64,000 nt of DNA from Micromonospora sp. MA102 (GCF_025460765.1 NZ_JAMWEG010000015.1:62001-126000); one strand, 5' to 3'; counted from the stretch's first letter, positions 16,961-26,120 are shown. Made by a program: numbers and translations. Notes: a model not told the origin generated them from the letters alone.

Positions 16961-17734
16961 GTGCACGACGTGCCGGATCATGCCGAACCGCCCCGACTCT
17001 CGAGCGGCGCCGACGACGCCGTCCGCCCGAGCCCGTCCCGTCGCCCCGTCGAGGCGGTGCTCTTCGACTTCCACGGCACCCTCGCGCAGGTGGAGGAGCC
17101 CCGCGAGTGGGTGATCGCCGCCGCGTCGGCCTGCGGGGTCGAGCTGGACCGGGTGCGAGCCACCTCGCTGGCCGACCGGCTGCTCACCGCCGGCCGGGCG
17201 GGCGGGCCGCTGCCGGCCCGGGTGCCGCCCCGGCTGGCGGAGCTCTGGGCCGACCGCGACCTCTACCCGCACGCCCACCGGGGCGCCTACACGGGGCTGG
17301 CCGAAACGGTCGACGCCGGCATCGACGGCTTCGCCGACGCGCTCTACGGCCGGGTGCTGGTGCCCGAGGGCTGGGTGCCGTACCCGGACACCGAGCCGGT
17401 GCTGGCCACGCTCCGGGAGGCCGGCGTGAAGGTGGCGCTCGTCAGCAACGTCGGCTTCGACCTCCGGCCGCTGTTCGCCGCGTGGAAGCTGGACGGGCTG
17501 GTCGACGCCTGGGCCCTGTCGTACGAGGTGGGGCGCTGCAAGCCGGACCCGGGGATCTTCCTCCGGGCCTGCGGGATGCTCGGCGTCGACCCGGAGCGGG
17601 CGCTCATGGTGGGCGACAGCCCCGCCGACGCGGGCGCCGTGGCGGCGGGCTGCGAGGTGCTGGTGCTGCCCGGCGCCGACCCGGGCCGGCCGAACGGGCT
17701 GGGCGCCGTGCTCGACCTCGCCCTCCGGAACTGA
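16961..17734 (+). CDS. HAD-superfamily hydrolase
   Basis: A 257-residue haloacid-dehalogenase-fold phosphatase. Motif I is VLFDFHGTL (nucleophile Asp, with the usual second Asp replaced by His), motif II VALVSNVGFD, motif III Lys in RCKPDP, motif IV MVGDSPADAG. The cap is of helical type. The His in place of the motif I general acid/base is seen in some HAD groups but may change activity. GTG at 16961 is used; a second in-frame GTG at 16970 has a slightly better-placed GGTAGGG. First gene of the stretch that separates helY from tatC. Confidence 0.82.
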   Translation: MHDVPDHAEPPRLSSGADDAVRPSPSRRPVEAVLFDFHGTLAQVEEPREWVIAAASACGVELDRVRATSLADRLLTAGRAGGPLPARVPPRLAELWADRDLYPHAHRGAYTGLAETVDAGIDGFADALYGRVLVPEGWVPYPDTEPVLATLREAGVKVALVSNVGFDLRPLFAAWKLDGLVDAWALSYEVGRCKPDPGIFLRACGMLGVDPERALMVGDSPADAGAVAAGCEVLVLPGADPGRPNGLGAVLDLALRN

Positions 17735-17812
17735 CCGCACCGCCCGGGTGCGCCGGCTGCCGGCCGGCGGCCCGGCGGCGCCGGAGCTGACCAGCGGCGC
17801 TAGCGTCACGGC

Positions 17813-18778
17813 ATGACGCCCGACCGCTCCTTTCGTGCCCGGCTCACCGGACGGCTCTCCGGGGGCCGGCTCGGCGCCGTCGGGCTGGTGCTCGGCGGGG
17901 CGCTGTCGGTGCAGTTCGGCTCGGCCGTGGCCGCGCTGCTGTTCCCGCGTACCGGGGTGGCCGGGGCGGTCACCCTGCGGCTGACCATCGGCGCGCTGCT
18001 GAGCCTCGCCGGGTGCCGCCCGCGGCTACGCGGGCACGGCCGGGGCGGCTGGGCGGCCGTGGTCGCGTTCGGGCTGGCCCTGGCCGGCATGAACTCGATC
18101 TTCTACCAGGCCATCGAGCGGATCCCGCTGGGACCGGCGGTGACCCTGGAGGTGCTCGGCCCACTGGCGATGTCGGTGGTCACCGCCCGGCGGCTGGCCG
18201 CCTGGTGCTGGGCCGGGCTGGCCCTGGCCGGGGTGGCCCTGCTCGGTCAGGGCGGATTCGACCGGCTGGACCCGGTCGGCGCCGCGCTGGCGCTGGTCGC
18301 GGGCGCGCTGTGGGCGGCGTACATCGTCTGCTCGGCCCGGGTCGGCGGGCGGTTCCCCCGGGCCGACGGGCTGGCGCTGGCGCTCGCGGTGGCCGCGCTG
18401 ATCACCCTGCCCATCGGGCTGGTGGGGTCGGGCGGCCGGCTCTGGCACCCGGCGGTGCTCGGGCTCGGCACCGGACTGGCCCTGCTCGCCTCGGTGCTGC
18501 CGTACACCCTGGAGCTGCTGGCGCTGCGGCGGCTGCCCACGGCGACGTTCGCCGTGCTGATGAGCCTCGGGCCGGCCATCGCCGCGCTGGCCGGGTGGCT
18601 GGTGCTCGACCAGGCGCTGCACCCGGTGGAGGTGCTGGCCATCGGCCTGGTGATCGCCGCGAGTATCGGCGCCGTACGCGCCGGCGCCCTGGCCGCCGCG
18701 CCGCCGCCCGCCGGGCCGGACGCCGAGAGCGGCGCGCTGGTCAGCGCAGCAGCCGCAGCGCCGCCGGCACCGCGCTGA
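17813..18778 (+). CDS. EamA/DMT-family transporter (RhtA-like)
   Basis: A 321-residue membrane protein with about ten hydrophobic helices in two EamA repeats. AVTLRLTIGALL in the first half and PLGPAVTLEVLGPLAMSVV plus PTATFAVLMSLGPAIAALAGWLVL in the second are hallmarks of RhtA-type amino-acid (threonine/homoserine) exporters. Function is metabolite efflux by inference. ATG at 17813. Its 3' end overlaps the convergent lipid-kinase gene by 38 bases. Confidence 0.87.
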   Translation: MTPDRSFRARLTGRLSGGRLGAVGLVLGGALSVQFGSAVAALLFPRTGVAGAVTLRLTIGALLSLAGCRPRLRGHGRGGWAAVVAFGLALAGMNSIFYQAIERIPLGPAVTLEVLGPLAMSVVTARRLAAWCWAGLALAGVALLGQGGFDRLDPVGAALALVAGALWAAYIVCSARVGGRFPRADGLALALAVAALITLPIGLVGSGGRLWHPAVLGLGTGLALLASVLPYTLELLALRRLPTATFAVLMSLGPAIAALAGWLVLDQALHPVEVLAIGLVIAASIGAVRAGALAAAPPPAGPDAESGALVSAAAAAPPAPR

Positions 18779-19715
18779 CCCGCACCGGCAGGTCGAACGC
18801 CCGCTCCCCGTCGGCGTACGTGGTGATGCCCTCGGCGTCCAGCTCGACGGTGCGGGCCCGGTAGCTGCGGACCAGCGGGTGCGTGACGTGGGTGCCCTGG
18901 TAGATCCGGGGCTTGACCCGCATGAGGGTGCGCCTGTCGAACCGGCCGCCGACCACCACGTCCAGCAGGCCGTCGTGCGGGTCGGCGTCGGGGCAGATCC
19001 GCATGCCGCCGCCGTAGCTGGCTGCGTTGCCCACCGCCACCAGCACCGCGTCCACCTCGTGTTCGGCGCCGTCGAGGCGCAGCCGGTAGCGGCGCGGCCG
19101 GAGCCGGGCCAGCTCGACCAGGATGGCCAGGTCGTAGCGGCGCGGACCGCGCGGCCAGCGCATCCGGTTGGCCCGCTCGTTGACGATCGCGTCGAAACCG
19201 GCGGCCAGTACGGCGCCGTACCAGCGCTCGCCGCCGCCCGGGGTGGTCAGCCGGGCCAGGTCGACCGGGCGGGCGCGGCCGGCGCGCAGCGCCTCGGCGA
19301 TCACCTCGACGGCCGCCAGGGGGTCGGCCGGGAAGCCGGTGTCCACGGCGAAGTCGTTGCCGGTGCCGGCGGGCACCGGGCCGAACGGCACCGTCGTGCC
19401 GCCGACCGCCTGCAACGCCCGGTGCACCGTGCCGTCCCCGCCGACGGCGACCAGTGCGCCGGCGCCGTCCGCGACCGCCGCGTGGCACGCCGCCTCGGCC
19501 TCCTCGGGGGTACGCGCCCGCAGCAGCTCGACCGGCCGGCCGGCGGCGCCCAGCCGCTCCAGGAGCTGGGGCAGCAGGCCCCGGTGCCGTCCCCGGCCGG
19601 CGGTCGGGTTGGCGAGCACGGCCACCGGGCCGGGCGGGACAAGATCGTGCGCGGTCACGGCGAGCACCGTACGGCACGAGCCACGCCCCTCACCAGGGGC
19701 GACATCGTCGTTCAC
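18741..19715 (-). CDS. Diacylglycerol kinase-family lipid kinase
   Basis: A 324-residue DagK/YegS-type kinase. The nucleotide-binding motif VAVGGDGTVHRAL is clear, preceded by VLANPTAGRGRHRGLLP and followed by PAGTGNDFAVDTGFP. The C-terminal domain has the family's GNAASYGGGMRICPDADPHDG. It should phosphorylate diacylglycerol or a related lipid at the membrane. The GTG at 19715 gives an extra N-terminal stretch; a start at GTG 19658 (VTAHDLVPPG) is possible, and neither has a good ribosome site. Confidence 0.88.
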   Translation of the reverse strand: MNDDVAPGEGRGSCRTVLAVTAHDLVPPGPVAVLANPTAGRGRHRGLLPQLLERLGAAGRPVELLRARTPEEAEAACHAAVADGAGALVAVGGDGTVHRALQAVGGTTVPFGPVPAGTGNDFAVDTGFPADPLAAVEVIAEALRAGRARPVDLARLTTPGGGERWYGAVLAAGFDAIVNERANRMRWPRGPRRYDLAILVELARLRPRRYRLRLDGAEHEVDAVLVAVGNAASYGGGMRICPDADPHDGLLDVVVGGRFDRRTLMRVKPRIYQGTHVTHPLVRSYRARTVELDAEGITTYADGERAFDLPVRVSAVPAALRLLR

Positions 19716-19762
19716 GACGGACGGGGCGGCGCGGCGGGCGACCGCCCGGCATACTCCCCGTG

Positions 19763-20521
19763 ATGCGCACGCGCACCCTGCTCGCCGTCGCGGCTCCGAT
19801 CGCGCTCGCCCCGCTCCTGCTGGCCGGCGGCCTCTGGTGGGCCCAGCGCCCGGTCGAGCCGGCCTGGCACGACAACGCGGTCGCCGACGCCACCGAGACG
19901 GCCGACCGGATCCAGGCGCGCTTCACACGCGATCACCTCTACAAGGCGGCGGACTACGCGCACACCGCCGGCCAGGAGCCCGCGGTGGCCGTGCTCCAGG
20001 TCCACGGCGAGACGCACTGGCAGACCGGGGTCACCCTGGTGCTCCGGATCACCGGGCACGGGCAGGGCGTCAACGGCAACGGCGCGGTCGTCCAGGGGGA
20101 CGTACAGGTCTGCTTCCGGTTCCGGCTGGGCCCCGAGCGGGACGCCCGCGACGACGGCGTCGACTGCCCGTCGGGCGACCCGATCCCGATCCGCCCGGAC
20201 CCCTCCCTCAGCGGCGTGGACGACCGCCTGAAGCGGACCCTCGCGGCCGCCGGCCCGGACGAGACGGCCGTCCGCGCCGCGGTCGACGGCCTCGGGCTCG
20301 ACCCGGCCGTGCGGCGGGAGATCGCCGCCGCCCGCGGCACGGTCGGGGTGGCTCTGCGCGCCGCCCAGTACGACTGCCTGCTGGCCCGGGTCGGCCCGAC
20401 GGGCGCCCAGACGTGGCGGCCCTCCCACACCCAGCTCGCCCCCCGGGGAGCTGCCGTGCACGGCCGGCACGGCGCTGAGCAGCCAGTTCGGCCGCTACCC
20501 GCACTGAGGGTCAGAAGGTGA
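19763..20521 (+). CDS. Secreted or membrane-anchored actinobacterial protein, probably frameshifted near the C-terminus
   Basis: A protein of unknown function starting MRTRTLLAVAAPIALAPLLL (signal peptide or anchor). The mature part has Cys residues in QVCFRFRL, VDCPSGD and YDCLLAR. Reading straight through, the last 32 residues look like an off-frame tail (RGAAVHGRHGAEQPVRP) and the stop overlaps the convergent dehydrogenase gene. Removing one C from the C6 run at 20439-20444 restores APGELPCTAGTALSSQFGRY and a stop at 20505-20507, giving a 247-residue product with a fourth Cys and no overlap. So either the base call is wrong or the gene carries a real +1 shift. The start ATG has no strong ribosome site. 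No family assigned. Confidence 0.6.
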   Translation: MRTRTLLAVAAPIALAPLLLAGGLWWAQRPVEPAWHDNAVADATETADRIQARFTRDHLYKAADYAHTAGQEPAVAVLQVHGETHWQTGVTLVLRITGHGQGVNGNGAVVQGDVQVCFRFRLGPERDARDDGVDCPSGDPIPIRPDPSLSGVDDRLKRTLAAAGPDETAVRAAVDGLGLDPAVRREIAAARGTVGVALRAAQYDCLLARVGPTGAQTWRPSHTQLAPRGAAVHGRHGAEQPVRPLPALRVRR

Positions 20522-21554
20522 TGCGCACCTTCAGCGCGGTCCGCTCGTCCATCGCCCGGTAGCCGTCCGGCACCCCGTCGAGGGTCACTGAGCGGTCGAA
20601 GACCGGGGACGGGTCGATGGCGCCGTCCAGCACGTCGGCCAGCAGCTCGGGGATGTACGCGCGGGCCGGCGCGACGCCGCCGGCGACGGACACGTTGCGG
20701 TCGAACATCTGCTGGATGTCCACCCCGGCGCTGCCGCCGTGCGGCACGCCCACGTAGCCCACCGCGCCGCCGTCCCGGGCGATCGAGATCGCGGTCCGCA
20801 TCGACTCCTCGGTGCCGACCGCCTCCAGCACGGCGTGCGCGCCCTGACCCCTGGTCAGCTCCCGGACCGCGGCGATCGCCGCCTCGCCTCGCTCGGCGAC
20901 CACGTCGGTGGCGCCGAAGGAGCGGGCGATGTCGGTCCGCGCGGTGTGCCGGCCCAGCGCGATGATCTGCTCGGCGCCGAGCCGCTTCGCGGCGAGCACC
21001 CCGCAGAGCCCGACCGCGCCGTCACCGACCACGGCGACGGTGGCCCCGGGGCGGACCCGGGCGGCGAGCGCCGCGTGGTGCCCGGTGGCCAGCACGTCGG
21101 AGAGCGCCAGCAGCGCGGTGAGCAGCCGCGGGTCGCCGGCCGCCTCGGCGGGCAGCTTCACCAGGGTGCCGTCGGCGTACGGGACACGCACGGCCTCGCC
21201 CTGACCGCCGTCCGAGCCGACGGAACCCCAGAAGCCGCCGTGCGGGCAGGAAGTGTGCAGCCCCTCGCGGCAGAAGTCGCAGGTGCCGTCGGACCAGACG
21301 AACGGCGCCACCACCAGGTCGCCGACCCGCACCGAGCCGACCTCGGCGCCGACGGCCTCGACCACGCCGAGGAACTCGTGACCGATGCGCTGCCCCGGCT
21401 GCCGCTGGGCGACCCCCCGGTACGCCCACAGGTCACTGCCGCAGATGCAGGCCAGGACGGTGCGGACGACGGCGTCGGTGGGGGTGCGGACGGCCGCGTC
21501 CGGCACCTCCTCGACCCGGACGTCGTTCGGGCCGTGGATCACGGTGGCGCGCAT
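20511..21554 (-). CDS. Zinc-dependent alcohol dehydrogenase
   Basis: A 347-residue medium-chain dehydrogenase. Catalytic zinc ligands are Cys in ACICGSDLW and His-Glu in GHEFLG. The structural-zinc loop is DGTCDFCREGLHTSC, in which the first of the four usual Cys is Asp. The NAD(P) site is VVGDGAVGLCGVLAAKRLGA. It oxidises or reduces an alcohol/aldehyde; substrate unknown. ATG 21554 with GGGAGG upstream. Convergent with the frameshifted gene above. Confidence 0.88.
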   Translation of the reverse strand: MRATVIHGPNDVRVEEVPDAAVRTPTDAVVRTVLACICGSDLWAYRGVAQRQPGQRIGHEFLGVVEAVGAEVGSVRVGDLVVAPFVWSDGTCDFCREGLHTSCPHGGFWGSVGSDGGQGEAVRVPYADGTLVKLPAEAAGDPRLLTALLALSDVLATGHHAALAARVRPGATVAVVGDGAVGLCGVLAAKRLGAEQIIALGRHTARTDIARSFGATDVVAERGEAAIAAVRELTRGQGAHAVLEAVGTEESMRTAISIARDGGAVGYVGVPHGGSAGVDIQQMFDRNVSVAGGVAPARAYIPELLADVLDGAIDPSPVFDRSVTLDGVPDGYRAMDERTALKVRITF

Positions 21555-21693
21555 GGGTGGAGGTCCTCCCGGTGAGCGGGGCGGGCGCCGGGACGGTGCG
21601 GCCGGCGGCGGGGCGGGCGGCCCCGGGCGAACACTAGACCGCCCGGGACACGCCGCGAATTCCCTTCACCGGTCGCGTGGCGGGGCTCACCAC

Positions 21694-22392
21694 TCAGCGC
21701 ACGATGAGCTGCCTGGTCACCGGGGCGGCGCCGTCGCCCTTGGCCTTCAGCGTCCAGGTGCCGGCGCTGCCGAACGTCACGACCGTGTCCGCCGTGCCGT
21801 TCGGGGGGGCCTTGACCTCGGCCGCGCGCTTGCCGTCCGGGTCGAGCACGTCCAGCGTCCGGGCCGCCGTGGTCTTGTTGGTCACCCGGAACTGGATCTT
21901 CTCGCCCGGCTCGGCGATCAGCCCCTCCGCGCCGGTGATACCGGCCGCCGTCAGCTCGACGGCGACATCCCGGTCGTACGCCGTCTCGGCCACGGCGCTG
22001 GCCACGGTGCCGTCGTCGGAGACGGTGATCCGGGTCCGCACACCGTCGCCCTGCCGGCCCGGCTTGCAGGCCATCTCGTACAGGCCGGTGGCGAGGGTGG
22101 CCAGCAGGTCCCCGGTCTTCCCGGGTGCGACGTCCGCCGCCTCGGCGACCACCTTCGTGAAGCCGGCCCCCTCACGGCCGTACAGGTAGACCCCGGTGGC
22201 CTGCTGCCCCCGGTTGGTCACCGCGAACGTGACCGCGCCCGGGTTGAAGAGGGTGGTGGCGACCTCGCAGCTGGTGTCGGTGGCGGTCACCGGGACCTGC
22301 CAACCGGCGGGGGCGGGGTCGTCGTCACCGCAGGCGGTGAGGGCGGCGGTGGCGCAGATCGCGGCCACGACGGCGGCGGTACGGCTCTTCAT
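21694..22392 (-). CDS. EfeO-like cupredoxin-domain lipoprotein
   Basis: A 232-residue lipoprotein. The lipobox is ALTAC at about residues 17-21. The first domain has CEVATTLFNPGAVTFAVTN, then VYLYGREGAGF and GLYEMACKPGRQGDGVR, the pattern of the EfeO cupredoxin domain (periplasmic partner of the EfeU iron permease). A second cupredoxin-like half follows (AEPGEKIQFRVTNKT to GTWTLKA). No EfeU, EfeB or imelysin M75 domain lies beside it, so an iron-uptake role is only suggestive. GGAGA precedes the ATG at 22392 by 5 bases. Confidence 0.72.
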   Translation of the reverse strand: MKSRTAAVVAAICATAALTACGDDDPAPAGWQVPVTATDTSCEVATTLFNPGAVTFAVTNRGQQATGVYLYGREGAGFTKVVAEAADVAPGKTGDLLATLATGLYEMACKPGRQGDGVRTRITVSDDGTVASAVAETAYDRDVAVELTAAGITGAEGLIAEPGEKIQFRVTNKTTAARTLDVLDPDGKRAAEVKAPPNGTADTVVTFGSAGTWTLKAKGDGAAPVTRQLIVR

Positions 22393-22556
22393 CGGCTCTC
22401 CGGGGCGGAGGTCAGCGGGCTGACCAGGACGGACGCCGACAACCACCCCCGGCACACCGCCCGGGGGGACCTCGGCGGAGTCAGGAGAGTCTAAGCGGGC
22501 CGGCCGCCCTGGCAAGGGGACAGGTTGGCGCGACCGTGGCCACCCGCCGAGGCTGG

Positions 22557-24608
22557 TCAGCGGGCGAGATGCGCCAGCCCACTGCCGATCACGTCCCGCC
22601 GCCCCCACCGGCCCGGCACGTCGAGCAGCTCCACCCGGCCGAACCGGGCCGGCACCCGCGGCGCCATCAGCAGGTGCTCACCGGCCGCCTCCAGCCCGAG
22701 CAGGGCCCGCAGCAGCAGGAACGGGGCCGCCGTCGCCATCGCCTGCGGGCTGTTCGCGGTCGGAAAGCCCACCGGATACTCCGTCAGCGCCCGGTCGTAG
22801 CCGGCGAACGCCTCGGGTAGCCGGCCGTGGAAAAAGCGGGAGACGTCCACGATGGCCTCGGCGATCCGCCCCGCCTCCTCGGCGAAGCCGTAGCGGCGCA
22901 GGCCCCAGGTGATCAGCGCGTTGTCGAACGGCCACACGGCACCGACGTGGTAGCCGAGCGGGTTGTACCGCTCCTGCCCGGCGGCCAGGCTGCGGATGCC
23001 CCAGCCGGAGAAGAGCCGGGGCCCGACCAGGTGCGCGGCGACCTCCGCGGCCCGCTCCGGCGGGACGATGCCGCTCCACAGCAGGTGGCCCATGTTGGAC
23101 GCCAGCGCGTCGACCTGCCCGCCGTCACCGTCCAGGGCCAGCGCGTAGTAGCCCCCGTCGGCGATCCAGAAGTCCCGGTCGAAGCGTTCCCGCAGCGCCG
23201 CGGCCTCCCGCTCCAACCGGTCGGCGTACGCCGGGTCGCCCCAGAACTCCCGGGCCATCCGGGCGCCCCGCAGCTTCGCGTCGTACGCGTACCCCTGGAG
23301 TTCGCAGGTGGCCAGCGGCGGGCCGGGCAGCCGCCCGTCGGCGTAACAGATCGCCTCCGGCGAGTCCTTCCACCCCTGGTTGGCCACCCCCGAACGCTCG
23401 TTGCGCCACAGGTACCGGACGTAGCCGTCGCCCAGCAGGTCGCCGTACTCGTCGATCCACCGCAGGGCCGCCCGGGCCTCGTCCTCGAACTCCCGCACCA
23501 GGCCCACGTCGCCGCTCCACCGCTCGTACTCGTCGAGCAGGATCACGTAGAGCGGGGTGGCGTCGGCGGTGCCGTAGTACGGGGACTGCGGGCGCTCCTC
23601 GAACGCCACCATCTCCCCGTACCGGAACTCGCGGAGGATCTTGCCGGGTTCCTCGTCGCGGAAGTCGTCGAGCACCGAGCCCTGGTCGATGCCGAGCATC
23701 CGCACCGTCGCCGACGCCAGCTCCGGCGCCACCGGCAGCGCCATGAAGCTGGTCAGGATGCTGTCGCGGCCGGTGATGGTGGCCGCCCAGGGCAGACCGG
23801 CGGCGGGCATCACCTGGTCGGGCAGGGTCAGCGGCGAGTAGCGCAGCGCCGCCAGGTCCACGAGGCTGTGCCGGTAGGCCTCGGTCAACGCCTCCCAGTC
23901 ACAGGTGAGCTGCGGCGTGCGGGACAGCCACGCGTTCAAATCGTCCTGCCGTTCCTCGGCGCTGGCCCGGGGCCGCCGCTCCAACCGGTCCCGGACGTCG
24001 ATGCCGTCCGGGCGCAGCACGAACGACCGCACCCGAAGCGTCGTCGTCCAGGCCTCCTTGGGCGTCAGCCGCACCGTCCAGGTGAGACCCCGCTCGTCCA
24101 CCCGCACCGGTGCGCTGCTGGTCACCACGGTCTCCCGCTGGAACCTCTCCCGCTGGTAGCCGAGGCGCAGCCCGCGCTCCTCGACCTGCCGGTAGAGCCG
24201 CCCCGGCGGCGTGCGCTCGGTGGCGACGCCCAGGATCGGCGCGAAGTCGCTGCCCACGTCCAGCCGGACGGTGAACTCCTCCGGCACGTGGTGGTGGTTG
24301 AACAGGGTCAACCGCTCCTCGAAGGCGCCGCCGGTGATCGCGCGCTCCCGGATGAGCGACGACTTGGCGTCCACGTAGTGCGTCGGGGCGCCGGGGACCA
24401 GGAAGAACCGCATCTGGAGGTGGTCCCGCTCGGCGATCGAGAGCGACGTCAGCCGCTCGCCGTTGAGCGTGAGGCGCCAGACCGACAGGAAGCGGGTGTC
24501 GAAGTCGAAGAAGCCGACCGGGTTGGCCACGGTCGCCTCGATGTCGCCGTTGTCGTCGCTGAGCACGAAGACGTTGCCGTCCAGCACGCGTACCAGGTTC
24601 TGGTTCAT
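22557..24608 (-). CDS. Amylo-alpha-1,6-glucosidase / glycogen debranching-type glycoside hydrolase
   Basis: A 683-residue cytoplasmic enzyme. The N-terminal domain (about 1-230) is the bacterial debranching-enzyme N-terminal fold: NVFVLSDDNGDIEA, then PVGFFDFDTRFLSVWRL. The catalytic (alpha/alpha)6 barrel (about 250-660) has AGLPWAATITGRDSILTSF, YGTADATPLYV, NQGWKDSPEAI and CELQGYAYDAK. It probably hydrolyses alpha-1,6 branches or related oligosaccharides, perhaps alpha,alpha-linked sugars. Its start (ATG at 24608) overlaps the stop of the upstream SCP2 gene by 4 bases, so the two are translationally coupled. No signal peptide. Confidence 0.85.
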   Translation of the reverse strand: MNQNLVRVLDGNVFVLSDDNGDIEATVANPVGFFDFDTRFLSVWRLTLNGERLTSLSIAERDHLQMRFFLVPGAPTHYVDAKSSLIRERAITGGAFEERLTLFNHHHVPEEFTVRLDVGSDFAPILGVATERTPPGRLYRQVEERGLRLGYQRERFQRETVVTSSAPVRVDERGLTWTVRLTPKEAWTTTLRVRSFVLRPDGIDVRDRLERRPRASAEERQDDLNAWLSRTPQLTCDWEALTEAYRHSLVDLAALRYSPLTLPDQVMPAAGLPWAATITGRDSILTSFMALPVAPELASATVRMLGIDQGSVLDDFRDEEPGKILREFRYGEMVAFEERPQSPYYGTADATPLYVILLDEYERWSGDVGLVREFEDEARAALRWIDEYGDLLGDGYVRYLWRNERSGVANQGWKDSPEAICYADGRLPGPPLATCELQGYAYDAKLRGARMAREFWGDPAYADRLEREAAALRERFDRDFWIADGGYYALALDGDGGQVDALASNMGHLLWSGIVPPERAAEVAAHLVGPRLFSGWGIRSLAAGQERYNPLGYHVGAVWPFDNALITWGLRRYGFAEEAGRIAEAIVDVSRFFHGRLPEAFAGYDRALTEYPVGFPTANSPQAMATAAPFLLLRALLGLEAAGEHLLMAPRVPARFGRVELLDVPGRWGRRDVIGSGLAHLAR

Positions 24609-24976
24609 CCGGGCCTCTTCCCGGCGCGCTCCCGCGGGTGCCGCGCCCCGGCCGGCGCCGGGAAGAGGCGCTCCAGCAGCACCACGAACCGGAAGTGCCC
24701 GTCGGCGACGATCTCGTTGCGCAGCCAGGCGGTCAGCGGTTTCACCTCACCCCGGGCCATCCGGACGAAGACGTCCCGCCGGGTCCGGATCACCGTGTCG
24801 GCGTGCCGCGCGCGGTGGTCCACCGTGAGCCGGCCGTGGTGGATGGTGACGTGCCAGGCGTCGACCCCGTCGGACCCTTCCAGCTCGAACCGGATCGTGC
24901 CGGTGGTGCGGCGCAGCACCCGCTCGGGTGCCTGCCGGGCGAGCTGCGCGAAGAACGCCTCGATCGGATCGGACAC
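24605..24976 (-). CDS. SCP2-like lipid-binding protein
   Basis: A 123-residue protein with a sterol-carrier-protein-2 pattern: TGTIRFELEGSDGVDAWHVTIHHGRLTV, then DTVIRTRRDVFVRMARGEVKPLTAWLRNEIVADGHF. The GTG at 24976 is chosen because GGGAGG sits 7 bases upstream; the open frame to 25054 has no such site. SCP2 folds bind lipids or acyl chains; the pairing with a debranching enzyme has no obvious metabolic explanation. Confidence 0.78.
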   Translation of the reverse strand: MSDPIEAFFAQLARQAPERVLRRTTGTIRFELEGSDGVDAWHVTIHHGRLTVDHRARHADTVIRTRRDVFVRMARGEVKPLTAWLRNEIVADGHFRFVVLLERLFPAPAGARHPRERAGKRPG

Positions 24977-25140
24977 CGCACCGCCTCCCGGGAGAGGGCC
25001 GGCGCGCCGCCGGCACCGATGCCCGGCGGGCCGCGACGACGGGCGCGTCCGCACCGCCTCGGGCGCCGCCCCAGACTATCGCCGGGCCCCGGCACGGACC
25101 CGGGGATCGGGGGAACTGCGGAGGCCGGCAGGATGGCGGG

Positions 25141-26025
25141 ATGCGCCTGGTCTCCCTGCTCCCCTCGGCCACCGAGATCGCCTACGCCCTCGGGCTCGGC
25201 GACGACCTGGTCGGGGTCACCTTCGAGTGCGTGGTGCCACCCGCGTACCGGTCCGGCACCACGGTCGTGGTCGGCGGCCGGGACACCCGCGGCATGAGCC
25301 CCGGCGAGATCGACGCCTACGTCAAGGGCCAGCTCGCCGCCGGCGCGGACCTCTACACCCTGCACGCCGGGGCGCTGGCCGGGCTGGACCCGGACCTGAT
25401 CCTCACCCAGGACCTGTGCCGGGTCTGCGCGCTGCCGTCGGGCCGGGTGGCGGACGCCGTCGAGCACCTCGGCTGCCGGGCGGAGGTGCTGTCGCTCGAC
25501 CCGTACACCCTGGCGGACGTGCTGGACACGATCCTGGCCGTGGGCGCGGCGGCCCGGGTGCCGGACCGGGCGGAGGCCCTGGTGGACGCGCTGCGGGCGC
25601 GGCTCGCGGCGATCCGCGCGGCGGTGGCCGGCCGGCCCCGGCGGCGGGTCGCCGTCGTCGAGTGGGTGGACCCGCCGTTCGGCGCCGGGCACTGGATCCC
25701 CGACCTGGTCGAGGCCGCCGGCGGCGAGCCGGTGGCGACCCACCCCGGTGCCCGGTCCACGCCGACCACCTGGGCGGCGCTGCGGGCCGCCCGGCCGGAG
25801 GTGGTGCTGGTCGCGCCGTGCGGCTTCGACCTGGACGGGGCCGCCGGGCAGGCCGCCGGGGTGACCGCGCACTTCCCCGGCGCGGAGGTCTGGGCGCTGG
25901 ACGCGGACGGCCTGGTGGTGCGGGCCGGCCCGCGCCTGGTCGACGGCGCCGAGGCGATCGCGGCGATCCTGCACCCGGACGCCGTCCCCGCCGCGCCGGA
26001 GGGCGCCGCCCGCCGGGTGGCCTGA
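25141..26025 (+). CDS. BtuF/cobalamin-binding-type periplasmic-fold protein without signal peptide
   Basis: A 294-residue member of the helical-backbone metal-receptor (BtuF-like) family: MRLVSLLPSATEIAYALGLGDDLVGVTFECV, then DLILTQDLCRVCAL and AVVEWVDPPFGAGHWIPDLVEAAGG. The protein begins directly at the first beta strand; there is no signal peptide or lipobox, so it acts in the cytoplasm or needs another route. No BtuC/BtuD genes are nearby. Such solitary proteins are common in actinobacteria and are usually called cobalamin-binding proteins; ligand unproven. Confidence 0.78.
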   Translation: MRLVSLLPSATEIAYALGLGDDLVGVTFECVVPPAYRSGTTVVVGGRDTRGMSPGEIDAYVKGQLAAGADLYTLHAGALAGLDPDLILTQDLCRVCALPSGRVADAVEHLGCRAEVLSLDPYTLADVLDTILAVGAAARVPDRAEALVDALRARLAAIRAAVAGRPRRRVAVVEWVDPPFGAGHWIPDLVEAAGGEPVATHPGARSTPTTWAALRAARPEVVLVAPCGFDLDGAAGQAAGVTAHFPGAEVWALDADGLVVRAGPRLVDGAEAIAAILHPDAVPAAPEGAARRVA

Positions 26026-26120
26026 GCCGGCCGGCTCCGGTCACGCCCCGCGCGGGCGGCGGCGTCCCGCCGACCCGACCACCCGTCTCACCGAGGTGAC
26101 GTCGGCCCGGCCGGGGCGGC

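Noticed and set aside
14094..17114. A 1006-codon plus-strand open frame opposite helY
   Set aside because: Low-complexity antisense frame; helY on the minus strand has all helicase motifs.
22827..26099. A 1090-codon plus-strand open frame opposite the debranching enzyme
   Set aside because: Composition is that of a shadow frame; it crosses two real minus-strand genes and part of the BtuF-like gene.
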